Source of the DNA: Madurella fahalii
Lineage: Eukaryota > Ascomycota > Sordariomycetes > Sordariales
Direction: 5' to 3'
NCBI GenBank assembly: GCA_029876055.1
Contig: CM056874.1
Location: 2,170,001 to 2,234,000, forward strand
Length of the DNA: 64,000 bases
In this document: positions 31,546 through 41,999 of the stretch, piece by piece
Numbering within the stretch: the stretch's first letter is position 1
Layout: the number at the start of each line of letters is the position of its first letter
The notes under the pieces: generated by a model
What the model was told of the DNA's origin: nothing
Database searches by the model: none
Seen by the model: only the letters and a program-made list of their open reading frames with translations
Program-made: the position numbers and the translations under genes

Positions 31546-32423
31546 GGTACCTACGCTTCGCAGTTCAAACACCAGACTCCTGTCACCTTTCGACAAGTGT
31601 CGGGCAAGCCAACACAAAAGTGGCGAAAGGGGCTGAGGGAGTCGAGAACGGATCTCTGGCAGTCGCTCAAGACGAGCGGCTTCCACGTTTTACCCTAATA
31701 CCCATTCAATGAATAATAGGTCGGTATTAGGCATCAAATTATCTGAAAATAAGCTTTACAGTTCCATCCGGCCATGCTGATCACTTAGGGTAAGTTGGGC
31801 ACTCATCATGGGTACTCTCTATTGGCTGTGCTGCTGTCAGGTGGCTCAGTTCGAGAGACCGTCGGGTTCTCTGGCATACGCAATCACCATCGCTTCAAGA
31901 AAGCCTCTCAAAGGGAGCCAACACTTATGTGCATTGCATTGACCACAGGTGACTTGTCATGCCTAAGTAATCTGGACTGTTAGCTGTCTTGATAGGTGGG
32001 TACCTAGGTGCTTTCCAGGCTGGGGTCACAGCGACCTCTTCCCCACGCCTTTTGGCACAGCCACCAATCAAAGTCGTGCGAGAGCTAAAATTGTCAGTGA
32101 GGTAGGTACCTGGCTATGTACTTAGGTACAGGTAGGAAGGTACCTACTTACCTGAGCTAAGAAACCTTCAAACTCTTCAATTAACAGGTTAACTAACCCA
32201 GGCATAAATACCTTAAAGAGTTTCGAGACCTAGGATTTCGTCCATCATGCAAGGCTTCTTGTTCCAGCTTTACGTCACATTCTTTCAAAAGCATTTCATA
32301 AGTTTTCGGACATCAACCACTTCCTACCTCTAACCCCTTTCCAACTCTTTTGGCGAGCCTCCTGAGAGACATCGCGGTTACCGCTTGTCGCCTACTAACG
32401 TAGAGGCAACCCTTTCGAAGACA
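31546..32423. other. Intergenic region with repeated TAGGTACC-type motifs
   Basis: No gene. Between 31990 and 32160 the motif AGGTACC/GGTACCT recurs at least five times (for example TAGGTACCTGG, AAGGTACCTACTTACC). Such motifs are frequent in non-coding DNA of Sordariomycetes. The stretch probably includes the promoter of the following gene. Confidence 0.5.
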
Positions 32424-34119
32424 ATGGCGGACTCATCCAGTGAGACCCATCCAACAATCTTGATGTTGCGTCGGATTTACGCAAAACTTGAGAGACTCAA
32501 CCAGACGGTAATTCCCACTGCCCAGAATGACTTTGGTTCAACTCGTTGTTTATACGGGCACTAATATATCTAAATCCTATGTAGGTCTTTAACAACCCAG
32601 AGCTGGCATTCGAAGAGGCTATAGCCCACGAAACGACCTGTCTCTTCTTTGACGAGCTCAACGAAACGGAGAAGCTGGATGTCCAGGTCTGCAGGTCTGC
32701 CTACGGGCTGCGCACTTGCTTCCTAATCAAGGGAGCTGTCAGTGGGTCATATGAGTTGCCCCCGAGAACAATCGTGTTCAACGCAGAGTACGATGCTCTG
32801 CCCGGAAAAGGACACGCCTGCGGCCACAACCTCATCCTGACGTCTTCGGCTTGGGCTTTCATCCGCTGCTTTATTGACTTGAAAGCCTCTGGGAAATCTG
32901 GAGTGGTACAGCTTCTCGGCACTCCGGCGGAAGAGAGCAGAGGGGGCAAGCTCATACTTATACAGCGTGGGGCATACAACCAGGTCGATGCCTGCCTGAT
33001 GGCCCATCCCGGCCCACGGATCCAGGATCGTCCAGACCTCCGGGCCGTCTCTTTCACCAAGAGTCTGGCCTCGCGAAGGGTTCTCGTGAATTTCCACGGC
33101 AAAGGCCTCCATGCGGGACGCTCCAAACCCGGCGAAGGCGCCCTCAACGCCTTCGTTTTATCCCAATTGCTAGTCTTGAACTGCTACAACAACCTTCGGA
33201 AAAAATACGGGCCTTCCATCATTGTCAACGGAATCATCACAGAAGGGGGGCAATCAGCCAATACCGTTCCAGCCATCGTGGCAGCGCAGTACAGCGTCCG
33301 AGCCGCAACCGGAGCTTTGCTGGACATTGTCTGCACGAGTATCGCTAAGTGCTTCGCAAACGGCGCTCTGATCGCTAAGTGTATCGCCAAAGAACCAAGT
33401 TGCAAGGATTCAGAATGCGAAATGTCCGGCTGCAAGCCGAACCACTTCAGGTGAGGATAAACAACGCAACATTTACCCTCAGATCGTTCTGCTGCGACAG
33501 ACTTCACTGCTTGGAAGACATGCTCACATTTTTCCCTTTCCAAAACAGCACACGCGCGGCGTATATGGACCTCCGATCCAACGAGACACTCTGCCAACTC
33601 TTCACCTGTTGTGCAGTGAGACTCGAGGAAAAGGTTGAAACCCACCATCAAGCACTTGAAACGAATCTCGGCCCCGCCACAGATCAAGGTAGGAGGCATC
33701 TTCTTGCTTACCATGCGAACCCTCAACGTGATCACTGATAGGAGACTTTTATAACAGGAAACGTCTCATACATATGCCCAGCGATGCAGGCCGCCTTCAC
33801 CCTCGACACCGATGTTTTTAACCATCAGTCGGCTTTCAGGGATGCGGCTGGCACCGAAGATGCATTTAAGAGGGCCTTAAGATGCGGCAACAGCCTTGGA
33901 GATGCGGGGTTCTGCATTCTCACCAACGCAACCATCGCCGGGGCCATCAGGAAAGAGTTTGAGGACATGTATTATGGCATTCAACGAGCAAGCACTGGCA
34001 CCTTCAACCTCAGAGAAGAAGTTTCCAGGGCCGTTTACTTGAAGGAAAGCTCCGCAGGCCGGGACCGCCCCTCCAATGGTTGTCCCAATTATGATAGCGG
34101 GCTCGAGAACGAAGACTGA
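32424..34119 (+). CDS. M20-family amidohydrolase/peptidase (PM20D2-like), four exons
   Basis: Exons 32424..32507, 32585..33450, 33549..33688 and 33758..34119 give 483 residues. The introns (77, 98 and 69 nt) are all GT-AG and restore frame. Metal-site motifs: NAEYDALPGKGHACGH (residues 95-109), GTPAEES (140-146, with the general-base Glu) and MAHPG (167-171). The inserted lid/dimer domain has GKGLHAGRSKP (about 200-210). The family hydrolyses amide bonds of N-acyl amino acids or dipeptide-like substrates with a di-zinc centre. The last ligand His, normally in TD-x-GNVS...P-x-IHP-x-F, is missing: the text reads GNVSYICPAMQAAF. The C-terminal ~45 residues are unusual. There is no signal peptide, so it is probably cytosolic. 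The exon model is well supported, but catalytic competence is doubtful. Confidence 0.85.
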
Positions 34120-34461
34120 GTAGGGAGGCCAGAGCAAAAAGGTATTGCATGGGTTCGCCGAGTAGAACACCAAAGAAACCTCAACTATATTATTGTTACT
34201 ACGAAAGAATCAGGAGGAAGATAGACCGATGCGGCGGGACCTGCGGTTGGAAAGAGCATGTTCAGGGGGTGGATAGGTCAGGATGATTGTTGAAAATGGG
34301 CTGAGCGACACTATATTTTAGTTTTCCTTCGGGCCAGATATGTCTCCCTCTTTTCTTAAAATTGAATGTCTATGTGGCACTGCCAAAATCATCCTCCTAG
34401 TAGCCTGACAAGTGAGAAAATGGAACGACCTACACGGTGGACGAACAGAGCATGACGCAGG

Positions 34462-35574
34462 GTGGCCACTCAGATCATGCCTACCGGCTTGAACGACCCG
34501 TACGCTGGCAGTTCTGAGCATCTAGGAATAGGCCTTGCCCCTAGTCGCACATCCTTCGAAGATGCCTCGGTTGTGGGTGTAGCAAACGCGCCTGATGGAT
34601 CGATGAGAACAACGATCCCGGTAACGACGGTGAGAACAACAAAAGATGCAGCGAGGAAATTCGACAATACTGCGCCCGGCGATTCGAGGATTTGGGATCA
34701 AATCCAATCCCAATAAACCGGTGGTTTACTTACACTGCGCAGGCTGCAACGAACACCAACCAGAAGGCTACTTCTCAACGAAACAACGCTCAGCGCCAGC
34801 AACATCCCGGCTCTGCATCGGCAGATCAGGCTTCATTCTGCTATGTGCACACCAGACTGTGAAATGGGACGAGGTTGAACTCCTTGTTCGAAGCCGCCAA
34901 AATGCTAACGACACTGACCGGTACCTCTATATCACTTGCACCCACCCGAGTCATGACATACCATCCTGTTGTAAAAGCTGGCTCAAACACCCCCAGTTGG
35001 AGATAATACTCCAAGATGGAGAATACTGTCGGATGCACAGCACCTCTGAACGTTCGGAGTTAAATTTTGGATCGAAAATTGAGAATGTCTTGTTTTCTTC
35101 CTTGTCTAACGGAGGTGAACTTCCTTCTTATTCCCAATTTCCTGGACTACGGAGACCCGGGTTGACGGGTCTCCGAGAGATCGGATCACACTTATCCGAG
35201 TCGCACTAATCCGGATCACACTGATCCGGGTTCGTGTTTTGCAGATCCAGGATCCAGCTTCCTGACCCTTTTGACATATAACCCCTTTTTGACAAATACC
35301 TCACTCCGGGCAGGACTAGAGGAATCAATTGCTTTTTTCTCCGCTGGACATTGCACTTACCAGGAGCCGAGCGTGCTGCGTACATCCGAGCCGCTGTGAT
35401 CTGCACTCATCGATCGCCACAGAGGCGATGGCCTCTGCCCGGTACCGACCAATTCAGGATTTAGAATCGACGGCTGGTACCTCCACTTTGATTGGAAACA
35501 GGGACTTGAAATTTGCGACGATTGTGAGTGCCTCGAGTACTGTTGCTATCTGAGAGAGTTTAGCGCCGCCAAAA
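34462..35574 (+). pseudogene. Decayed Cys-rich fungal protein gene, member 2, split by a solo LTR
   Basis: Fragments in several frames: EEIRQYCARRFEDLG (about 34650), then YLHCAGCNEHQPEGYFSTK and RLCIGRSGFILLCAH with KWDEVELLV and CTHPSHDIPSCCKSW (34720-34990). At DGEY the frame runs into a solo LTR (35027..35294). After it and its AATAC duplication, coding-like text continues (GWYLHFDWKQGLEICDDCE, about 35475-35530). The start and the block before 34700 need at least two frameshifts to join. It is a paralog of the gene at 29672, with the same CxxC-HP-STK-CIG layout. Here Trp after VK is retained (KWDE), where member 1 has a stop. Confidence 0.6.
35027..35294 (-). repeat. Solo LTR of the copia B family
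   Basis: 268 bp, TGTCGGATGCACAG to CCCTTTTTGACA in plus reading, closely matching the copia B LTRs at 41719 and 47659. Perfect target duplication AATAC (35022-35026 and 35295-35299). It lies inside the second Cys-rich gene. Contains CGGATCACACTGATCCGG palindromes. Confidence 0.9.
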
Positions 35575-36186
35575 ATTAGAGAGCAGTTAGCTGCAGGGGA
35601 TCTCTCTTATATATATTATATATACTGCTCAAAGTCTTCTATATATTGGGATCAGAACAGGATATACTTTCTTTTCTCTCCTCCTACCAATGCTTTATTC
35701 TTAAACAGCCTTTTCATTTTCTATAGTATTATAGTTATAACCTTAGAGCTTCAATCGTATATATAGAAGAAAACCTTTATTACAGAGAGTATTAGTTCTT
35801 TCTGAATCTAAATTCGTATAACTAATTGTAATACTCTAACCTTCATTGTTAACGATAAATAATATTATCCTAAAAATCGTATTAATTGGATAGAGTAATA
35901 TACTACACTATAAAATAAAGTATTTAGACTAGGAGTATAGAAGTATATTAATCCTAAATCTCTAATTATAATCTAGCTTATAAGATTTATAATTCCTTCG
36001 ATTGAAGTAATTATTAAGATTGTCAATATCTAAGAGTATAATACATATAATATTAAACTTAAAGACTAGAAAAAGAATTTTATTATTATTTTTCCTATAT
36101 GGCTTTACTTAAAATAGAGTATACCAGATCTTCTACTACTAAATATATAGGAAAACTATACTCTAAAGGCTAGGTGAAAACCTATA
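35575..36186. other. Very TA-rich sequence, no gene
   Basis: All frames closed; TpA-dense in the manner of RIP-treated DNA. No element could be assigned. Confidence 0.5.
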
Positions 36187-37380
36187 ACGTATTTGATAAG
36201 CGAGTGACCTAGACAAGTAAATAACCTACCTCCTACTACCCTATAATAACTATCTTCAATTGCCACACAACAATACTAGGAACCAACGATAATTACATTA
36301 GAAATAGCTGAATTAGATGATTCTGCACTCTCGTAGCAAGTATGGGCATTATAGCTAGGCTTGCCATACACACTATAACACTGAACCTTCGTATAACCTC
36401 TCTCTATACTACGACTATCCGCCTGCATTTCTTGCACTCCTTCTCTACCTATAGCCCTCTGGCCTAGTACCTCCTATGTACCCTGTACAATAAGTGATCC
36501 TCTAAGCTGCATACATATTTTTTTAGCTCTCCGGCATTTGTTTAGTACCTCGTTGGCCTTGTAGAGCGAAGAGACCTCTATCTGAAAGAGGGTCACCTAG
36601 TACATTATAGCTATAGTACTTTTAGTAAGCTAGTTTATAGTAGCTAATATCGAAGTCTGAGAGCTATTTTGATAGTTGGCAATACGAGTCTTGATGAGCG
36701 TTAACTGCGAGTAAACTTCTCCGTAGTTGTATAGTATCTGGAAGACCTAAGGTTATACAGTACCCGGTTATAAGGTTAGAGGTATTAGTATATAAAACTT
36801 GATATCTAGCTTGGAAAGTATCCTCTCTAGATCGTATAGTATAAGACTAGCCCTTACGAAGCTGTTCTAGATATTCTTTTTAGTAATAGAAGCAAAGTAG
36901 GCTATACAAAAAGGCATAGAGAAACTCGAGCTTACAGATATAGTTAATATATATATATTAAATCCTCAACCTAGTGACCATATACCTGCTTCAGTGGTCT
37001 AAAGTAGCTAATATCAAGTAGCTGGAGTAGGTAGGAGGAATGCAGAGATATATAGAGTGTAATAATGTTATTCTACTAGTAATAGAGCTCGAATTCGGTC
37101 GAGTAGTAGCTTTTGTAGCTGTCGAGGATTAATAACCAGTATTTGCCTTTTATACAACACACTATATAGATATTGAAGTACTTGATTCAATCTAGGCCTA
37201 CTACGTTAGTAGTCTAGCTATTGTCGGTGGTTGCAATACGCTAGTTAACTAGGAGGTTACACTCAGTATACCAGTTAGCAAGGTAGTACTATATAGCTAA
37301 GATGATTAAGGGAGAGATAGCCTAGCTAAAGACATTGACTCCCTTGATCACATTGCCTATTTGCATTTACTTGTGAGGGT
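36187..37380 (-). mobile_element. RIP-destroyed pogo/Fot1-like relic, 5'-truncated
   Basis: Minus-strand relative of the element at 4006. The terminal sequence ACGTATTTGATAAGCGAG follows a TA at 36185-36186. The reversed transposase tail is recognisable (zinc-knuckle region near 36330-36400), and homology can be followed to about 37374, equivalent to position 4680 of the intact element. The N-terminal third and other TIR are missing. Differences are mostly C-to-T and G-to-A and produce many stops. Confidence 0.75.
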
Positions 37381-37944
37381 CAAGGACCTAAGGGTAGTAG
37401 GACCAGAGTGCCTAGGTACGAGCAGTGTACGTGCAACGTGGGAGCAGAGTGCTTGTTAGGGGTGGGATAGTGGTCTCATTGAACTCTGTCTCTCTCCTAA
37501 GTCCTGTCTTCCACCCCCCTCTTTATACCCTACAATAACAGCGTCTAGGCTCACTTACCCCGCTCGCTGCCCTGTTATCGCCCTTGTTTGTACGCTCCTT
37601 TGATGCTCCTCTGATGCGATATCTACGCCCTTCTAGCTTAGCGTTGTTGTTGCTTTTTGTGACCCCGCCGGCGCTGCGGCTTCGGGGTTTCCATCCTGCG
37701 CCTACGCCGACCTTACTCAGCCGGTCCTTACAGAGCCTCCCTCCTTCCGGGCTCCTACCCTTAGGAGTTATCTAGGCTATATACCCCTTTATAGATGACG
37801 ATATCGACAACCTTATTTGCGGGTCTTATACGTACTAGCTATTTAGTTGTTAGTTACGCGTAGCGCTCGAGGTGTTGGATGTTGGGATGCTACCTATAGT
37901 GCTTTCTTGCAGTCCTCGAGTTGCCGCCACGTCATCTCTCCTTC
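37381..37944. other. GC-rich island of unknown nature between relics
   Basis: About 560 bp with normal base composition inside TA-rich surroundings. The longest frame (37584..37775, 63 codons) is Leu/Pro-rich without motifs. CT-rich runs (37470-37530) and TTTATACCC (37523) look promoter-like. It ends at the start of repeat copy 3. Confidence 0.4.
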
Positions 37945-38443
37945 TGTTGAGGTGTAGTTGTGTACAAGGTAAGGCACACAGTGTATGATGGAAAAGAAGG
38001 AAGGTAAAGAAAAGACTTCAAAGTGCTTGATTATTGATTCTATCTAAGTGAGGGAAAGCCATAGTTTTTATAGATTTGATCTTGTCGGCTGTTTCGGCCT
38101 TCAGGATAATTGGAAAGGGGGCTTATTGTGGATCACCTGCTTACTGTGGAGCTAATTTTGAAGATCTCCTTGAATACGAGATTCCTTCGCTCCACAGGTG
38201 AGATTATAGTGCATTTAGAGATGCTGGACCCTGTTCCAGGTGCCAGTGCCCTATTCCGGGTGCCAACGCCCTATTGCGAGTGCCAGAGCCCTGTTCTGGG
38301 CGTTGTGGCCTTGTTCCGGGCGTTGTGGCCTTATTCCGGGTATTAGAGTTCTGTTCCAGATGCCGAAGCTCTGTTCCAGACGTTGCGGCCCTGTCCCGGG
38401 TACCATACCGTTGACCTAGATGCTGTATTATCCCCAATAAACA
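37945..38443 (+). repeat. Dispersed ~480-bp repeat, copy 3
   Basis: TGTTGAGGTGTAGTTG to about CCCCAATAAACA. Carries nine 20-bp minisatellite units (38229-38408), one more than copy 1. It lies directly against the chromodomain of the gypsy fragment at 38444, so it was probably inserted in, or recombined with, that element. Confidence 0.7.
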
Positions 38444-40710
38444 TTATAAGGTAGAAGCCATTATCGACTATAAAGGCCTAGCGAGGAATAGATAGTTCCT
38501 GATTAAATAGAAAGAGTATCCGCCTGAGAATAATACTTAGGAATCCAGAGAGCACTTAGATAATAGACTACTATTAAGGGTATATAAGGTAGAACTAGTA
38601 AAGACATAGAGGCAATGTAGGGTATAAGTATATAAGAGTATACTAAGGTAAGGGAAAAAGCTTCGATTTGTCTAAAGGGCATTAAAAAACCTACGAAAAG
38701 CTATATATTAGTAGTACTCCAACTACTTCTCTTTACTCTTAACCTTAGTATTCTTCTCTTTTATAGGGGTAAGATAATCAGCGATATATAAAAATAGCTC
38801 CTCTATATCACCAAAGCGTTTCCAGATATTAGTTAGAACTGCAGTCTATACGTCTAGTAGTAGAGAGAGCTTAGAAGCAACGCCTGAGGATATAGGCGAG
38901 CAACTAGTACTACCAAGAGAGATAAGTAATAGGCCTTCAGTAACCCCATTAAAATAGTAGAAGTGTAGTATATAAAGCTATTGTCAAAAAGTAGAGTCAC
39001 ACCTTTTTCCCCACTTTGTATAGGAATTTGTATGAGAAGCATTTAAGGTCAACTTAGAACGAATGCAGCCAGCTTCCACAAGCGGCAAAATAGAAAATGA
39101 CCTACTAGGCAGAAGATTTAGCTTAAAACACCTCTAAAACTATTTTTCTTTTATAATTGAGAAATGTTGGCTGTTCATTAATGGGGAGTGATAGGGCTGA
39201 GTTTTGGCTGTTTTGGGTGTGATTTTGGGAGTGTGACTCTACTTTTTGACAGGGACTGTAACCAATGTACTTAGCGCTAGCACAGTAGACAATAAGATCA
39301 GAAGAATGGGGTACGGGAGCAGCAAAATCCTTGAGCGTATACAGGGCGGTATTACCAGCCTCCTGAACCTCGACTGCAAGAGCATTAGTCTGGACAGAAA
39401 AGCGCTATTAGTACAAGGAATATACAGTAAAGAAGTAGAAAGGAAAATTTATTGACTCGTCAGACTTAGGGAACTCTATACAATCGAAGGTCTCTACGAA
39501 GCAAATTACAGTAGTCAGAGCATCAGGAGAAATCTAGAAGGATTAGATACTGCTACTAAGTGCTATAGAAGCAGTATAAGCTAAAAAAGGAGGATTTACT
39601 AGCAAGTATATATGATTATAGAATGTATAGCGGTAACAATAGACGCCAGAATTCTTCTAATTCTTATAACTAGTGGAGGGACCCTTCTTCAATATATAAC
39701 GGAGATATATACAGCAGCTATATATAATCAACAGAGAGCTAGCGGCAAGGAGAAGAATATTTATAAGATAATGCAGTAGACACCCTCGACAAACTTATTA
39801 TGAGCCTTAGGAGTACTAGTAGTAACCGGAGAGAATAGGAGGTTATCTTCGACCTAAAGGAGTAGATTAGAAATAGTGAGAGTATAGAAATGGAGAATCT
39901 AACCTACCGGGGAACTTGAGGATACCAGGGCGACCTTAGACTTTTTAGAAGAGTTAGAAGGCTCTTCATCTTCTTCAGCCTAAAATAAGATTAGTACGTG
40001 TAAAACCTCTATAGTAGTAGTGAGAGTGCTATATATAAGGCATTTATCCAATATAGCGGACTAAGTAGAAGGGGTATAAAGAGCAGAATAAGAGCAATAG
40101 AGCAAGAGTAGTATAGTAAGAGCAGTAATAGCCACTATAACCCACTAATAAGTTAGTAGACTAGTCTACAAGTATATAGTACAAGTAATAAAGAAATATA
40201 GTAGGTATAGGTAAGAAAGAAGGAAATAGAGGAGTAGAAAGGGTACAACTTATAAAAACAAGACTATAAAGAAAAAGAGAGGAAAGGAACTAGAGCGAAG
40301 AAGGTACTCTTTATACCTAGGGCTAGAGGAGGCTCTACTCCTCCCAAAAATAAGGTCAAAACCCAGTATAAAGAAACTTAAGATAGTTAAGCTAGGAAGA
40401 CTACAATTAATAAGGGCAGAGCTGCCTCTACACTACAACTACATAACCTAAATACAATTACCTTATACTATCAACTCTGACTTCCTTCAGTAAAACCCCC
40501 CTTCTTTCCCTATTTCTAAGTCATTGAGGCTATATATACACTATTATTAAAGACCAGAGAAGGGCAATAACATATAGCTGAATAATCACTAGCACTATAC
40601 AATACAACGACTCCAATACTTCTACACTTATAACCCATAGCGCCAGCGTAATAACAAAACTCCCATAGCTGTAAGCGTATATACAGCGAGAGAGGTAAGG
40701 AAGGAGAGAT
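38444..40710 (+). pseudogene. Gypsy fragment: chromodomain and 3' region (second family)
   Basis: Starts within the chromodomain (KVEAIIDYKGLARNR, then LDNRLLLRVYKVELVK, 38444-38620) and continues collinear with 23450-25430, including the shared end around GAGAGGTAAGGAAGG (40688-40703). Everything upstream of the chromodomain is missing. A MITE interrupts it at 38982. Coding frames are closed. Confidence 0.75.
38982..39251. mobile_element. MITE, 270 bp, with perfect 21-bp terminal inverted repeats
   Basis: Ends are exact inverted copies beginning TGTCAAAAAGTAGAGTCACA (21 bp). No coding capacity. The related gypsy copy at about 23970 lacks it, which confirms an insertion. Flanks AAAGCTAT and GGGACTGT differ only by A/G transitions and fit an 8-bp target duplication, suggesting a hAT-type parent, but that is tentative. 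No autonomous partner with these ends is in the window. Confidence 0.8.
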
Positions 40711-41299
40711 GAAATGGCAGCAATTTGAGGACTACAAAAAAGTATAATGGGTGATATCCCAATAGCTAGTACCTCGAACGCTATACGGGGTAGGTAAATA
40801 CACAGCTAATATACATAAGGTCCGCGGACAAGATTATCGGTAGCACTACCTACGAAGGAATATATAGCCCGGATGGCTTCTAAGGGTAGGAGCTTGGAAG
40901 AAGGGAGGCTCTATAAGAACTGGCTGAGCGGAGCCAGTATAAAGTACGGTCTAGAAGCCTCGGAGCTGCAATGTAAACGAGCTTCAGAAGCAATAACAAT
41001 ATTAAGCTAGAATAGCATAAATAGTACGTCAAATAAGCATCAAAGGAGCGTATTAGCAAGGAGGACGATAAAGTAGTAGAGTGAGGAAGTAAGCTCTATC
41101 GATACTGCTACGGTCATAAGAAGGAGAGCTGGAGATAGAGCTTAGGAGGTAGGTAGAGTTCAATGAGACTATTATCTTACCCCTAACGAGCACTCTACTC
41201 CTGCATTACGTATACACTGCTCGTACCTAGTCACTCTAGTCTTACTACTCTTAGATCTTTAATCCTCACACTAGGCCTATTTAGCCCTGCTACGGCTAT
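40711..41299. other. Decayed sequence, no gene assigned
   Basis: Bases 40711-41160 look like former coding sequence on the plus strand, with a Cys/His patch YCYGHKKESW near 41090-41130 that could be a gag zinc knuckle. Frames are closed and no element boundary was found. Confidence 0.35.
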
Positions 41300-41658
41300 C
41301 AGAGGTAATAACTACTATAGTAGAGATAATAATGCCTATTATAAAGCCGGTTTCATTAAAATTATATGAATCGTTATTAAGGATACCGTACTTAGCCTTC
41401 GTATTATATATAAGTGAAAACCACTTGTAAATAATCTCTGGATCTTCGTACTTAGCTCTCTAGTAGTCGTATTTATATATAAAACGCATCTGAAGTTCTG
41501 GCTAGCACTTAATGAAGTTATAAGCCTAGCGTTTGCCGACAAGGAGCGTATCGCGTTCGTATAGCAATCGGTTGGCTATATCTTCTACGTAACAAAGCTG
41601 AGAATGGAATACACGTATATATAGCTCAACTATATATCGAATAATTGTTTGCTCTTCC
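41300..41658 (-). pseudogene. pogo-like transposase relic, downstream half
   Basis: Minus-strand reading EEQTIIRYIVELYIRVF, CYVEDIANRLLY, AKYEDPEIIYKWFSLI, KAKYGILNNDSYNFNETGF parallels the intact transposase at 4105 (QYIVELSERAFPP, EDIANQLL, KYEDPKVIGEWFALV, NFDETGF). Stops replace several Trp and Gln codons. It continues from the N-terminal half at 48123 once the LTR nest is removed; the CTTCC duplication marks the cut. Confidence 0.75.
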
Positions 41659-41718
41659 TATCGGAAACATAGTATCTCTGAATCTTAGGGAGATTAAAAA
41701 TTGAGGATGTCTATCTTC

Positions 41719-41999
41719 TGTTGGATGCACAGCACCTCTGAACGTTTGGAGTTAAATTTAGAATCGAAATTCAGGATCGAAAATTGAGGATATCTTGTTT
41801 TCTCCCTTGTCTAACGGAGGTGAACTTCCTTCTTATTCCCAATTTCCTGGACTACGGAGACCCGGGTTGACGGGTCTCCGAGAGATCGGATCACACTTAT
41901 CCGAGTCGTACTAATCCGGATCACACTGATCCGGGTTCGTGTTTTGCAGATCCAGGATCCAGCTTCCTAACCCTTTTTACACATAACCCTTTTTTAACA
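41719..41999 (-). repeat. Copia B 3' LTR
   Basis: About 281 bp. In plus reading it runs TGTTGGATGCACAG to CCCTTTTTTAACA; the right border is blurred by the following ACACCTCCTC. Contains CGGATCACACTGATCCGG. Confidence 0.85.

Noticed and set aside
36300..37380. CRISPR-like or tandem structure in TA-rich DNA
   Set aside because: No regularly spaced repeats. The sequence aligns with the reversed pogo element, and the organism is a eukaryote.
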